The notes under the pieces are model-generated. The model saw only the letters and a program-made list of their open reading frames with translations, was not told where the DNA came from and did no database searches. Made by a program: the position numbers and the translations under genes. Of a DNA stretch of 64,000 nt, positions 33,535-41,369 are shown piece after piece; the first letter of the stretch is position 1; the number at the start of each line of letters is the position of its first letter. Origin of the DNA: Maribellus sp. YY47 (GTDB lineage: Bacteria > Bacteroidota > Bacteroidia > Bacteroidales > Prolixibacteraceae); the NCBI RefSeq assembly GCF_023111095.1, contig NZ_JALGYW010000006.1, positions 160,199 through 224,198 of the forward strand, read 5' to 3'.

Positions 33535-34674
33535 ATGTTCAAAATTAAATTATTAGCCTTTCTTTTTATATTCAGTACTTTTTATGTTTTTGCTCAGGAT
33601 GACAACGGCGTTATGTCGATGAGTGAGTTTAGATTTCCGAAGCAACGCCACATCATCCAAATTCCCGGATTCGACGGATACCAAACACTCAAAGGCGATT
33701 TCCACATGCACACCGTTTTTTCTGACGGACAGGTTTGGCCTACGATCAGGGTGCAGGAAGCCTGGCAGGAAGGGCTGGATGTAATGGCCATCTCGGATCA
33801 TATCGAATATACGCCACATTCGAAAGACGTTGTGGTGGATTACAACCGTACGTATGAAATTGGCAAGGGTATGGCCGCCGAAAACAATATTATACTAATT
33901 AAGGGCAACGAAATTACACGCAACACTCCTCCCGGCCACTTTAATGCCATTTTTATCGGAGATTCTAAGGATTACATTGCAGACAGGGATAATGCGAAAG
34001 ACAAAGACGCTGTGATGAAAGCTGCCGATCAGGATGCTTTTATTTTCTGGAACCACCCCGGTTGGAAAGTGAGTTCGATTGATGGTTCTTACGAATGGAT
34101 TGATCTGGTGGATGAGTTGTTCAAAGAAAAAGTTTTGGGGGGAATTGAAGTTTTTAATGGCTTCGGATTTCATAAAAAAGCACTCGACTGGTGTGTTGAT
34201 AATGACTTGACAGTGATGGGATCGACAGATAATCATAACGTTATAGCTTACAATTATGATTTCGAAGGAGGAGCGCACCGGACCATGACACTGCTTTTTG
34301 CAAAAGATCGGACTGCAGAGTCGGTGCGTGAAGCGCTGGAAGAAGGCCGCACCGTAGCCTGGTCGACAAAATACATTGCAGGAAAGGAAGAATGGGTGAG
34401 CAAACTGTTTTATGCCAGCGTGGAAATTGGCCCGAGCTTTCATTCAAAAGAAGGGAAAGAAAAAAGCACTAAGTTCTACGAGATAAAAAATAACAGCGAT
34501 TTGTATTTTGAAATGGAGCTTAAAACAGGTAAGGGGACCAAAAATATTACGCTATATCCGCAATCGTCTCAGGTTTTGACCGCACCTGAAGGACAGGATA
34601 AGCTGACCTACGAAGTGGTGACTGCCTTTGTGCGCAGCGACAAAAATCTTGTGGTAGATATTCCGTTAAAGTAA
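33535..34674 (+). CDS. Secreted PHP-domain phosphoesterase (Sb-PDE-like)
   Basis: This protein has 379 residues with a signal peptide (about 1-20, ending YVFAQ). The PHP metal-site motifs are all visible. DFHMHTVFSDG gives His-x-His, AISDHIEYTPH and KGNEITR supply an Asp/His and a Glu, and FWNHPGW and GSTDNHN follow. Three metal ions at this site hydrolyse phosphoesters. The overall form, with the domain exported and followed by a C-terminal beta part, resembles phosphodiesterases described as the Sb-PDE family, but the substrate (phosphodiester, phosphotriester or other) is not shown here. The gene is a monocistron in a stretch of secreted proteins. Confidence 0.85.
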   Translation: MFKIKLLAFLFIFSTFYVFAQDDNGVMSMSEFRFPKQRHIIQIPGFDGYQTLKGDFHMHTVFSDGQVWPTIRVQEAWQEGLDVMAISDHIEYTPHSKDVVVDYNRTYEIGKGMAAENNIILIKGNEITRNTPPGHFNAIFIGDSKDYIADRDNAKDKDAVMKAADQDAFIFWNHPGWKVSSIDGSYEWIDLVDELFKEKVLGGIEVFNGFGFHKKALDWCVDNDLTVMGSTDNHNVIAYNYDFEGGAHRTMTLLFAKDRTAESVREALEEGRTVAWSTKYIAGKEEWVSKLFYASVEIGPSFHSKEGKEKSTKFYEIKNNSDLYFEMELKTGKGTKNITLYPQSSQVLTAPEGQDKLTYEVVTAFVRSDKNLVVDIPLK

Positions 34675-34984
34675 AGGAAGAATTATTCTTCTGCGTGTTT
34701 TGGGACTTTTCCTGAAAATATCAGAAACAGCCTGTAAGTTATGTATTTACAGGCTGTATTAATGGTGCACGCATTGGGTCGATCTTTTCTTATTCGGTTA
34801 TTTGAGGGTTTGGTGGCAAAAGTCCCGAATGTCCGTTCGGGTAGTTGCTTTGCTCTACATTTGTATAATAGCGGTATTGCCATATTTTCTGAACCATCGC
34901 GTTAGTGCCCCGGGAGTAAACATTGAAAATTTTGGTTAATCTTGTAATACGCAATGTTTTATTAAACTGACTAACAAGGATTAT
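34675..34984. other. 310-base intergenic stretch before the GH30 gene
   Basis: A perfect 10-bp hairpin, CAGCCTGTAA (34728-34737) with TTACAGGCTG (34747-34756), may end the PHP transcript, although no strong T run follows. A short CCCGAA/TTCGGG hairpin lies near 34823-34840. A TACATTTG box at 34856-34863 fits a promoter for the GH30 gene, giving a leader of about 115 bases. Reading frames here look random. Confidence 0.5.
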
Positions 34985-36433
34985 ATGCAAAAAAACATTC
35001 TTCTTTTACTCGTAATTTTTGTATCACCCGTGCTTGCCATGTGTCAGCGAGGCGAAAAAAAGGCTTCTGAAACCCATGCAATAGTAATCGATCCCGGCAA
35101 AACCATGCAAACTGTTGAAGGCTGGGGAAGTTCACTTTGTTGGTGGGCCGGCCAGGTTGGCGATTGGGAAGAGTCGAAAGTTGATAGTATCATCGATATC
35201 ATCACCTCGCCCGATCACCTGAACATGAACATTTTTCGGTATAACATCGGAGGTGGCGATGATCCTTCTCATGCCGACGGGCACATGGTAAAAGGAAAAG
35301 GGAAACGTGCTGAAATGGAGGGTTTCAAAGCAACTGAACAGTCTGATTATAACTGGGAGGCAGACAAAGCACAACGAACCATTATGCTGAAGATTCGGGA
35401 GAAAAGGCCCGATGCTGTTTTTGAAGCTTTTAGCAACTCACCTCCTTATTGGATGACTTACAGCGGATGTTCGGCCGGGAATGACGATGCGAACAAGGAC
35501 AACCTGAAACCCGAATATTACGAAGCGTTTTGTAACTACCTGCTCGACGTTTGTAAGCACTATAAAGAAGTTTACGGTATCGAATTTAAAACACTGGAGC
35601 CGTTTAACGAGGCTACATCGAACTATTGGTACAATCAGGGTAGCCAGGAAGGTTGTCATTTTGAGCCGGAAACCCAGATGAAGATCATCCGCATGCTTTA
35701 TCCAAAATTGCAGGCAACAGGAATGAAAACGGTCATTTCTGCATCCGATGAAACCAACATCGCTTCATTTATTCGGGTGTTGAAGGCGTATTCTGAAGCT
35801 GGGGATATTTTGGATAAAGTTGGTCAGTTAAATACGCACACGTATTCGGGTAGCAACCCCGAAAGAATAAAAGCGAATCAACTGGTACGTGAGATCGGGA
35901 AAGAATTCTGGCAATCGGAAACTGGACCCGGAGGGTGGCCGGAACGGGCAGGGGGATTTAAGAATAACCTCTTGCTTGCCCGTAAAATGTTTGACGATCT
36001 GAACCTGATGCAGCCGCAAGCCTGGCTCGACTGGCAGTTAATGGAAGAGAACAACGATGTTTGGTGTTTAATGCGTTGTGATTTTAAAACTCAGGAATAC
36101 GAAATAGTGAAGAACCTGTACGTTAGAATGCAGATTACCAGATTTATCAAACAGGGATACACTTTGCTGAGTACTGATTGTGAATCGGCACTGGTTGCTA
36201 TCAGCCCTGATAAGAGCGAAATTGTTGTGGCTGTGAATAACCCGACAGAGAATGAAAACCGGTTTTCAGTCGAGCTTGGTAAACTAAGCGGGCAGTTAAA
36301 AGCAGCAGAAGCATACAGAACGGGTACGGGCGAGAATTGCCAGAAACTTCCCTCTCTTCCGTTCGACGGGAAAACAGTCAATTATCTGGCGCCCGCAATT
36401 TCTTTAACCACTTTTGTCTTTACCTTGAATTAA
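34985..36433 (+). CDS. Glycoside hydrolase family 30 secreted enzyme
   Basis: This protein has 482 residues and an N-terminal signal peptide (about 1-18); the motif around Cys20 (VLAMC) is a poor lipobox. The core is a (beta/alpha)8 barrel with a side beta-sandwich at the C-terminus (about 400-482). The general acid/base is E209 in EPFNEATSNYW and the nucleophile is E312 in WQSETGPGG. The start MQTVEGWGSSLCWWAG is the family signature. GH30 members cut beta-1,6-glucan, beta-1,6-galactan, xylan, fucosides or glucosylceramide; the closest feel is to endo-beta-1,6-galactanase, but this is only a guess. It has no SusC/D partner. Confidence 0.88.
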   Translation: MQKNILLLLVIFVSPVLAMCQRGEKKASETHAIVIDPGKTMQTVEGWGSSLCWWAGQVGDWEESKVDSIIDIITSPDHLNMNIFRYNIGGGDDPSHADGHMVKGKGKRAEMEGFKATEQSDYNWEADKAQRTIMLKIREKRPDAVFEAFSNSPPYWMTYSGCSAGNDDANKDNLKPEYYEAFCNYLLDVCKHYKEVYGIEFKTLEPFNEATSNYWYNQGSQEGCHFEPETQMKIIRMLYPKLQATGMKTVISASDETNIASFIRVLKAYSEAGDILDKVGQLNTHTYSGSNPERIKANQLVREIGKEFWQSETGPGGWPERAGGFKNNLLLARKMFDDLNLMQPQAWLDWQLMEENNDVWCLMRCDFKTQEYEIVKNLYVRMQITRFIKQGYTLLSTDCESALVAISPDKSEIVVAVNNPTENENRFSVELGKLSGQLKAAEAYRTGTGENCQKLPSLPFDGKTVNYLAPAISLTTFVFTLN

Positions 36434-36515
36434 ACAGTAGCAGTATTTCTGAGCGGATAAAAATGAGGAAGACATTAAATCTATTGTTGTCATTCAATTA
36501 ACTATACTAAAAAGA

Positions 36516-36523
36516 TATATTTG
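36516..36523 (+). promoter_or_regulatory. -7-like box of the CBM9/DUF5916 gene
   Basis: TATATTTG at 36516-36523 matches TAnnTTTG and is 36 bases before the start codon. Confidence 0.4.
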
Positions 36524-36559
36524 TTTGTGTGTTTAACCTGAATCAATAAACTAAGCTCT

Positions 36560-38731
36560 ATGAAACCGACATTGGTAGGATTACTTTTATTTTTCGTATT
36601 TCCCTCAGTCGCAAACCAACTTTTTCATGCAAAAAAAGATTCCGTTATCAGTACTTTTAATAAGGACTATGTGTATCATGTGAAAAAGGCCCGTTCTGAA
36701 ATCAGGATCGATGGTGTTATTGATGAGGCAGACTGGCTGGCTGCGCAGAAGGCCGACAAATTTTTTAAGGTTTTGCCGGTTGATACCGGTTTGGCATCGC
36801 AACCCTCAACCATGATGATGACATACGACGACAAGGCTTTATATGTGGCGCAGATTTTTTATGATACCATTCCCGGGAAAAGGGTGATGGAATCGTTCCG
36901 GCGCGATTTTGTTTTTGGAAACAACGATAATCTCCTGATATTTTTCGATACGTTTTTGGATCAGACCAACGGATTTTCGTTTGGCGTTTCAGCTTCCGGA
37001 GCCAAATGGGACGGCACGATGAGTAACGGCAGTGCGGTGTCGCTCGACTGGGATTGCAAGTGGGAATCGAAAACCAAGCATTACGACGACCGATGGGTGA
37101 CGGAAATGCGAATTCCTTTCAAGTCGGTTCGCTATCCGGCCGGAAGTAAAAGGTGGTATACCAATTTTAGCCGCCTCGATTTGAAATCGAACGAAAAATC
37201 GGCATGGGCACCCGTTCCGCGGCAATTTCCTACGGCTTCGCTAGCATATACCGGAGTGATGGAATTTGAAGAACCGCTTCCAAAATCGAAAACACAATTT
37301 TCATTTATTCCGTACTTATACGGAGGTGTTGCAAAAGACTATGAGGCAGGTACCGGCACCGACTACCGGAGCGATTTTGGCTTTGATGCCAAAATTGGAT
37401 TGTCTTCGTCGATGAATCTTGACCTGACTTACAATCCCGATTTTGCACAGGTAGAAGTCGATCGTCAGATTGCCAACATCGATCGGTTTGAGTTATTTTT
37501 TCCTGAAAAAAGACAGTTCTTTCTCGAAAACGGAGATCTTTTCTCGAATTATGGAAACCAAACAGCCACTCCTTTTTTCTCCCGCCGGATTGGATTGGAT
37601 GCTCCGGTATTGGCCGGTGCACGCTTAACCGGAAAAATCGGCAACGACTTTCGTTTGGGATTGATGACGATGACCACCGAGAAAACCACCGATTTCCTGT
37701 CGCGCAATTTTACTGTGGTTTCTCTGCAAAAGAAAGTTTTTGCCCGGTCCAATATTGGTTTTATTGCCGTAAACAAGCAGTATTTCGATGTCCCTTCCGA
37801 TACCAGCATGTATAACCGCGTGTTAGGTGTTGATTACAACCTGGCAAGCGCCAATAATTTCTGGGCCGGTAAGTTCTACTACCACCGGTCTTTTCAGCCC
37901 GAAAGTCCGGATAAACAATATTCTCAGGGGGCATCAGTTACCTACAAAACCAAGCATCTGGTGCTCGCCTTGAACGAAACATCCGTAGGCGAAAATTACC
38001 GGGCCGAGGCCGGTTATGTGACACGAAGCGGTTATAATTTCCTGGGAACGCAAACCCAGTATAACTTTGTGCCGAACAGATGGATCGTAAGTCACGGTCC
38101 GGATATTCAGATTGAGAATTATTTCGACAAAGACTACGATAAAATTGAGCACGAGTACGACTTCTCTTACAATTTTGTATTTCAGGACCGTTCAGAGCTC
38201 GAATTTTCCTATCAGAACTATTTTGTGGAATTACAAACCGATTTTAATCCCACCAGCGATGCGGTGAATTTCCTTCCCAAAGGATCAGCCTATCATTTTG
38301 GAGCGGTAACGGCTGAGTTTACTTCCACCCGCAAAACACTTTTTAACTGGAAGGCTGAAGCCACAAAGGGATCGTTTTACAGTGGCGATATTCAGTTTGT
38401 GCAAGGAGAAATTGGTTACCGCTTTCAACCGTATGTGAACCTGACCATGAATTTCAACTACACTGACATGGACTTGGGAGATACTTTCGACCGCGAACAG
38501 TTTTTTCTGATCGGTCCGAAGATGGATATTACATTTTCAGATAAAGTCTTCTGGTCGACATTTGTTCAGTATAACGAACAGATTGATAACCTGAATATTA
38601 ATTCGCGGTTTCAGTGGCGGTATCAGCCGGTTTCAGATATTTACCTCGTTTATACCGACAATTATTTTACCGGAAACTGGAACTCTCGCAATCGCGCCAT
38701 CGTACTCAAAATGACTTATTGGTTCAATTAA
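36560..38731 (+). CDS. CBM9-like/DUF5916 outer-membrane protein
   Basis: This protein has 723 residues and a signal peptide (about 1-18). Residues about 40-240 look like a carbohydrate-binding family 9 module (SEIRIDGVIDEADWLAAQKA, later RDFVFGNNDNLLIFFDTFLD). The rest (about 250-723) is a DUF5916-type beta-barrel with many aromatic strands. Its conserved central part contains NLDLTYNPDFAQVEVDRQ and FFPEKRQFFLENGDLF, and the protein ends in the strand VLKMTYWFN. Such proteins are widespread in Bacteroidota and lie in the outer membrane; the function is unknown. It is a monocistron downstream of the GH30 gene. Whether it helps bind or import the same glycan is unproven. Confidence 0.88.
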   Translation: MKPTLVGLLLFFVFPSVANQLFHAKKDSVISTFNKDYVYHVKKARSEIRIDGVIDEADWLAAQKADKFFKVLPVDTGLASQPSTMMMTYDDKALYVAQIFYDTIPGKRVMESFRRDFVFGNNDNLLIFFDTFLDQTNGFSFGVSASGAKWDGTMSNGSAVSLDWDCKWESKTKHYDDRWVTEMRIPFKSVRYPAGSKRWYTNFSRLDLKSNEKSAWAPVPRQFPTASLAYTGVMEFEEPLPKSKTQFSFIPYLYGGVAKDYEAGTGTDYRSDFGFDAKIGLSSSMNLDLTYNPDFAQVEVDRQIANIDRFELFFPEKRQFFLENGDLFSNYGNQTATPFFSRRIGLDAPVLAGARLTGKIGNDFRLGLMTMTTEKTTDFLSRNFTVVSLQKKVFARSNIGFIAVNKQYFDVPSDTSMYNRVLGVDYNLASANNFWAGKFYYHRSFQPESPDKQYSQGASVTYKTKHLVLALNETSVGENYRAEAGYVTRSGYNFLGTQTQYNFVPNRWIVSHGPDIQIENYFDKDYDKIEHEYDFSYNFVFQDRSELEFSYQNYFVELQTDFNPTSDAVNFLPKGSAYHFGAVTAEFTSTRKTLFNWKAEATKGSFYSGDIQFVQGEIGYRFQPYVNLTMNFNYTDMDLGDTFDREQFFLIGPKMDITFSDKVFWSTFVQYNEQIDNLNINSRFQWRYQPVSDIYLVYTDNYFTGNWNSRNRAIVLKMTYWFN

Positions 38732-38826
38732 AAAAGTGTGTTTTAACAGCGATTAAGAAATTTCTTACCTTATTGTTAAACCGGATTTCGGGACTTTCAA
38801 AAATTTCCGGGTGTGCGAAAATAGAT

Positions 38827-38834
38827 TATCTTTG
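38827..38834 (+). promoter_or_regulatory. Promoter -7 box of mdh
   Basis: TATCTTTG at 38827-38834 matches TAnnTTTG, 69 bases before the mdh start. Confidence 0.45.
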
Positions 38835-38903
38835 CGATCCTTAAACGGTTTGACAATGAATTGTTTAAGTTTATAAATTTTGTAACTATAAAACTCAATT
38901 AAA

Positions 38904-39824
38904 ATGAAAGTAACAGTAGTTGGAGCAGGTGCAGTGGGAGCAAGTTGTGCCGAATATATTGCCATTAAAAATTTTGCAGATGAGATTGTATTGATCGACA
39001 TCAAAGAAGGTTTTGCCGAAGGTAAAGCAATGGATTTGATGCAAACGGCATCGTTAAATGGTTTCGACTCTGCCATTGTTGGTTCTACTAACGATTATTC
39101 AAAAACTGCCGGAAGCGATGTGGCAGTAATTACAAGTGGTATTCCGCGTAAACCGGGTATGACTCGCGAAGAGTTGATCGGTATTAACGCCGGAATTGTA
39201 AAAGACGTGGCTACAAAATTAATTGCCGAGTCACCCAATGTAGTCATTATTGTAGTGAGCAACCCGATGGATACAATGGCGTACCTGGCACACAAAGCTA
39301 CAGGTCTGCCTAAAAACCGTATCATTGGTATGGGTGGAGCATTAGACAGCGCCCGTTTCAAATACAGACTGGCTGAAGCAATCGGTTGTCCTCAGTCGGA
39401 TGTAAGTGCAATGGTAATCGGTGGTCACAGCGATACAGGTATGGTTCCGTTGATCGAAAAAGCAGTAGTAAACAGTGTTCCTGTTTCTGAATTCCTGTCG
39501 GAAGAAAAAATGGCTGAAGTAGTGGAAGCTACGAAAGTTGGTGGTGCAACACTTACTAAATTACTGGGAACAAGTGCATGGTATGCACCCGGAGCAGCTG
39601 TATCTGAATTGGTAAAAGCAATCGCACTCGATTCTAAAAAAGTATTCCCTTGCTCAGCGCTTCTTGAAGGTGAATATGGATTAAGCGACATCTCAATTGG
39701 TGTGCCTTGTGTAATTGGCAAAAACGGTATCGAAAAAGTATTGGAAATCGAACTTTCTGATGCAGAGAAAGCTAAACTGGTTGACAGCGCCGAAGGTGTT
39801 GCAGCAGTTAATGCTCTTCTGTAA
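38904..39824 (+). CDS. mdh: Malate dehydrogenase
   Basis: This enzyme interconverts malate and oxaloacetate with NAD in the tricarboxylic acid cycle. The 306 residues match the LDH-like class of malate dehydrogenase. The Rossmann loop is VVGAGAVGASCAEYI and the coenzyme Asp is in IVLIDIKEG. GIPRKPGMTREEL holds the substrate loop with an Arg pair, characteristic of MDH. The catalytic His lies in VIGGHSDTGMVPL. The gene is monocistronic and ends at a hairpin terminator. Confidence 0.96.
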   Translation: MKVTVVGAGAVGASCAEYIAIKNFADEIVLIDIKEGFAEGKAMDLMQTASLNGFDSAIVGSTNDYSKTAGSDVAVITSGIPRKPGMTREELIGINAGIVKDVATKLIAESPNVVIIVVSNPMDTMAYLAHKATGLPKNRIIGMGGALDSARFKYRLAEAIGCPQSDVSAMVIGGHSDTGMVPLIEKAVVNSVPVSEFLSEEKMAEVVEATKVGGATLTKLLGTSAWYAPGAAVSELVKAIALDSKKVFPCSALLEGEYGLSDISIGVPCVIGKNGIEKVLEIELSDAEKAKLVDSAEGVAAVNALL

Positions 39825-39846
39825 CAGCGATAAAAAATTATTAGTA

Positions 39847-39885
39847 TAAAAAGGCGGTTGATCCATTCGGGTCAGCCGTTTTTTA
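39847..39885 (+). terminator. Terminator after mdh
   Basis: The region around AAAAAGGCGGTTGA (from 39847) folds with TCAGCCGTTTTTT, with two mismatches, giving a stem-loop and a T run. Confidence 0.7.
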
Positions 39886-39908
39886 TTATGTTCGTTTATT
39901 TTTATACC

Positions 39909-40334
39909 ATGCGAACTAAAATTCCAATAAAAATAATTGAACTCGAACACAGCAACTTTCATTTGCTGGTAAGCAGTAATTTTTACGATGAAACCGAAGG
40001 GATGTGGGTTATTGATACCGGCGCTTCCAAATCGGTGTTTGATCAGAATCTTGAAAAATACGTGGCCCGGGTTGAGGAGCGTACCGAAGATCTGCATTCG
40101 GCCGGAATAGGCGCCGAGCCTATGAAAAGTAGCTTGTGCACACTTAAAGACATCAGCTTTGGCAAGCTAAAAGTGACTGCAATGGGCGCGGCTTTGCTCG
40201 ATTTAAATCATATTAATGAGTTGTATGCCAATGCAACTGATGTGCAGATTTGTGGTTTGCTTGGAGGCGATTTTCTGATGAAGTACCGTGCTGTTGTCGA
40301 TTACAAAAGGGAGCTGCTGATATTAAGGTCGTAA
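39909..40334 (+). CDS. Retropepsin-like aspartic protease domain protein
   Basis: This protein has 141 residues from the ATG at 39909 (MRTKIPIKIIEL); a longer start at 39888 lies at the edge of the mdh terminator. It is a single-domain clan AA protein of the retropepsin type. The catalytic triad is VIDTGASKSVFD (Asp-Thr-Gly-Ala-Ser). The second conserved element is the hydrophobic-Gly sequence GLLGGDFLMKYRAVVDY near the C-terminus. Bacterial members work as homodimers, like HIV protease, and are cytoplasmic or membrane-linked; the natural substrate is unknown. There is no signal peptide. The 3' end overlaps that of the convergent GGCT-like gene by 12 bases. Confidence 0.85.
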   Translation: MRTKIPIKIIELEHSNFHLLVSSNFYDETEGMWVIDTGASKSVFDQNLEKYVARVEERTEDLHSAGIGAEPMKSSLCTLKDISFGKLKVTAMGAALLDLNHINELYANATDVQICGLLGGDFLMKYRAVVDYKRELLILRS

Positions 40335-40748
40335 GGCTTCAAATTCCATCCTGGTTTCGGGCGCTACTTCGCTGATATAGGTTTCGAGTAAAGTTTCCCG
40401 GAAATGATTTTCGCTCCAGTTTCCGTTTAGTCGCTCTTCTGTTTCTTTCCAGACAAATACCAAGGCTTCTGTTGTTTTATTTTCAACATTAATGGAAGCG
40501 GAGATGCATGCGTATTCGTCTCCTTCATAAAATTTCAGAATTTCCAGTGAACGATCGTCTACATTCAGCAAAATTTTCCCCTTAACCGTTGATCCATTGT
40601 TGAATACAATTGCCGGATAGTCTGCTCCCGAAATTGCAAAACGCCTGAAATCGGGCAAAATCCCGTCTTTCATCGGAAAGGTTGTTCCGGTGAGCGCTTC
40701 AACCACCTCGGGAAAAAGAAGAGATCCGTAAACAAATACATGTTGCAT
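40323..40748 (-). CDS. Gamma-glutamylcyclotransferase-like (AIG2/GGCT) protein
   Basis: This protein has 141 residues from the ATG at 40748 (MQHVFVYGSLLFPEV). Longer starts reach into the promoter region of the next gene and lack the family beginning. The N-terminal VFVYGSLL is the substrate-binding loop, and KFYEGDEY carries the catalytic glutamate expected for gamma-glutamylcyclotransferase or gamma-glutamylaminecyclotransferase activity. It may turn gamma-glutamyl amino acids or amines into 5-oxoproline. It overlaps the retropepsin gene end by 12 bases. Function within the family is not proven. Confidence 0.8.
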   Translation of the reverse strand: MQHVFVYGSLLFPEVVEALTGTTFPMKDGILPDFRRFAISGADYPAIVFNNGSTVKGKILLNVDDRSLEILKFYEGDEYACISASINVENKTTEALVFVWKETEERLNGNWSENHFRETLLETYISEVAPETRMEFEALRP

Positions 40749-40842
40749 AAAATATCGGTATGAAAACAACTGCCTCAAATTTAATAGCTTCAGATTTGGA
40801 AACCACAGGGATTTCGGTATATTTGCTCCGCTAATTTTTAAC

Positions 40843-41247
40843 GTGTTGAAGATAAGACTGAACATATCGAGGAAGTTACTGATCAGGCTGGCATTTTTTG
40901 CCGCATTGATCGGAGCTGCCGTTTTGATGGATGCTTATCTGGAAAAGAATCCGGCGCAACTGGACGATATTCAGGCCAGCTCTGACAGTCATAGTACCAA
41001 TCAGGGAGAAGTTTACGTTTTGGCACAGGCCAATCCGATTTCGGCAAAAACATTTGTTCAGAAAACACCAACACGGAAGCAGCATTCTGAAGCACACGAT
41101 AAATTTCTGCGGCAATTTTATTCGGTCCGGAATTACCAGGTGCTTAAAGCTGAGGTGGTTCAGCAAACATCACCCTTAATTGCTGCGTATCATTACCTCA
41201 TTTATCAGAGCCATTCGCTTTCCCCCGACGAAGATCCCTTGGCTTAA
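40843..41247 (+). CDS. Uncharacterised one-helix membrane protein
   Basis: I do not recognise this family. The protein has 134 residues. A basic start (MLKIRLNISRKLLIR) is followed by one membrane helix (about 14-31, LAFFAALIGAAVLMDAY). The rest, which should face the periplasm, is polar with a helical C-terminal half (KFLRQFYSVRNYQVLKAEVV). The start codon is not ATG: GTG at 40843 and TTG at 40846 are the in-frame choices, and the first internal ATG would delete most of the helix. It lies divergent from the GGCT-like gene and 122 bases before secDF. A link to SecDF is possible but not shown. Confidence 0.6.
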   Translation: MLKIRLNISRKLLIRLAFFAALIGAAVLMDAYLEKNPAQLDDIQASSDSHSTNQGEVYVLAQANPISAKTFVQKTPTRKQHSEAHDKFLRQFYSVRNYQVLKAEVVQQTSPLIAAYHYLIYQSHSLSPDEDPLA

Positions 41248-41369
41248 TTTTCAGACCTTACATGCGGGAAAGCCCGTAGATGGAGTCGATCTGTCGTGTT
41301 GTAAACGACATGTTATCCTTATTAATTCAAGAAATAAACAATAAATCAAACATTTAAAATTTAATTGAA

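Noticed and set aside
34683..34990. Minus-strand frames before the GH30 gene
   Set aside because: They run through hairpins and promoter-like sequence and show no conserved protein features.
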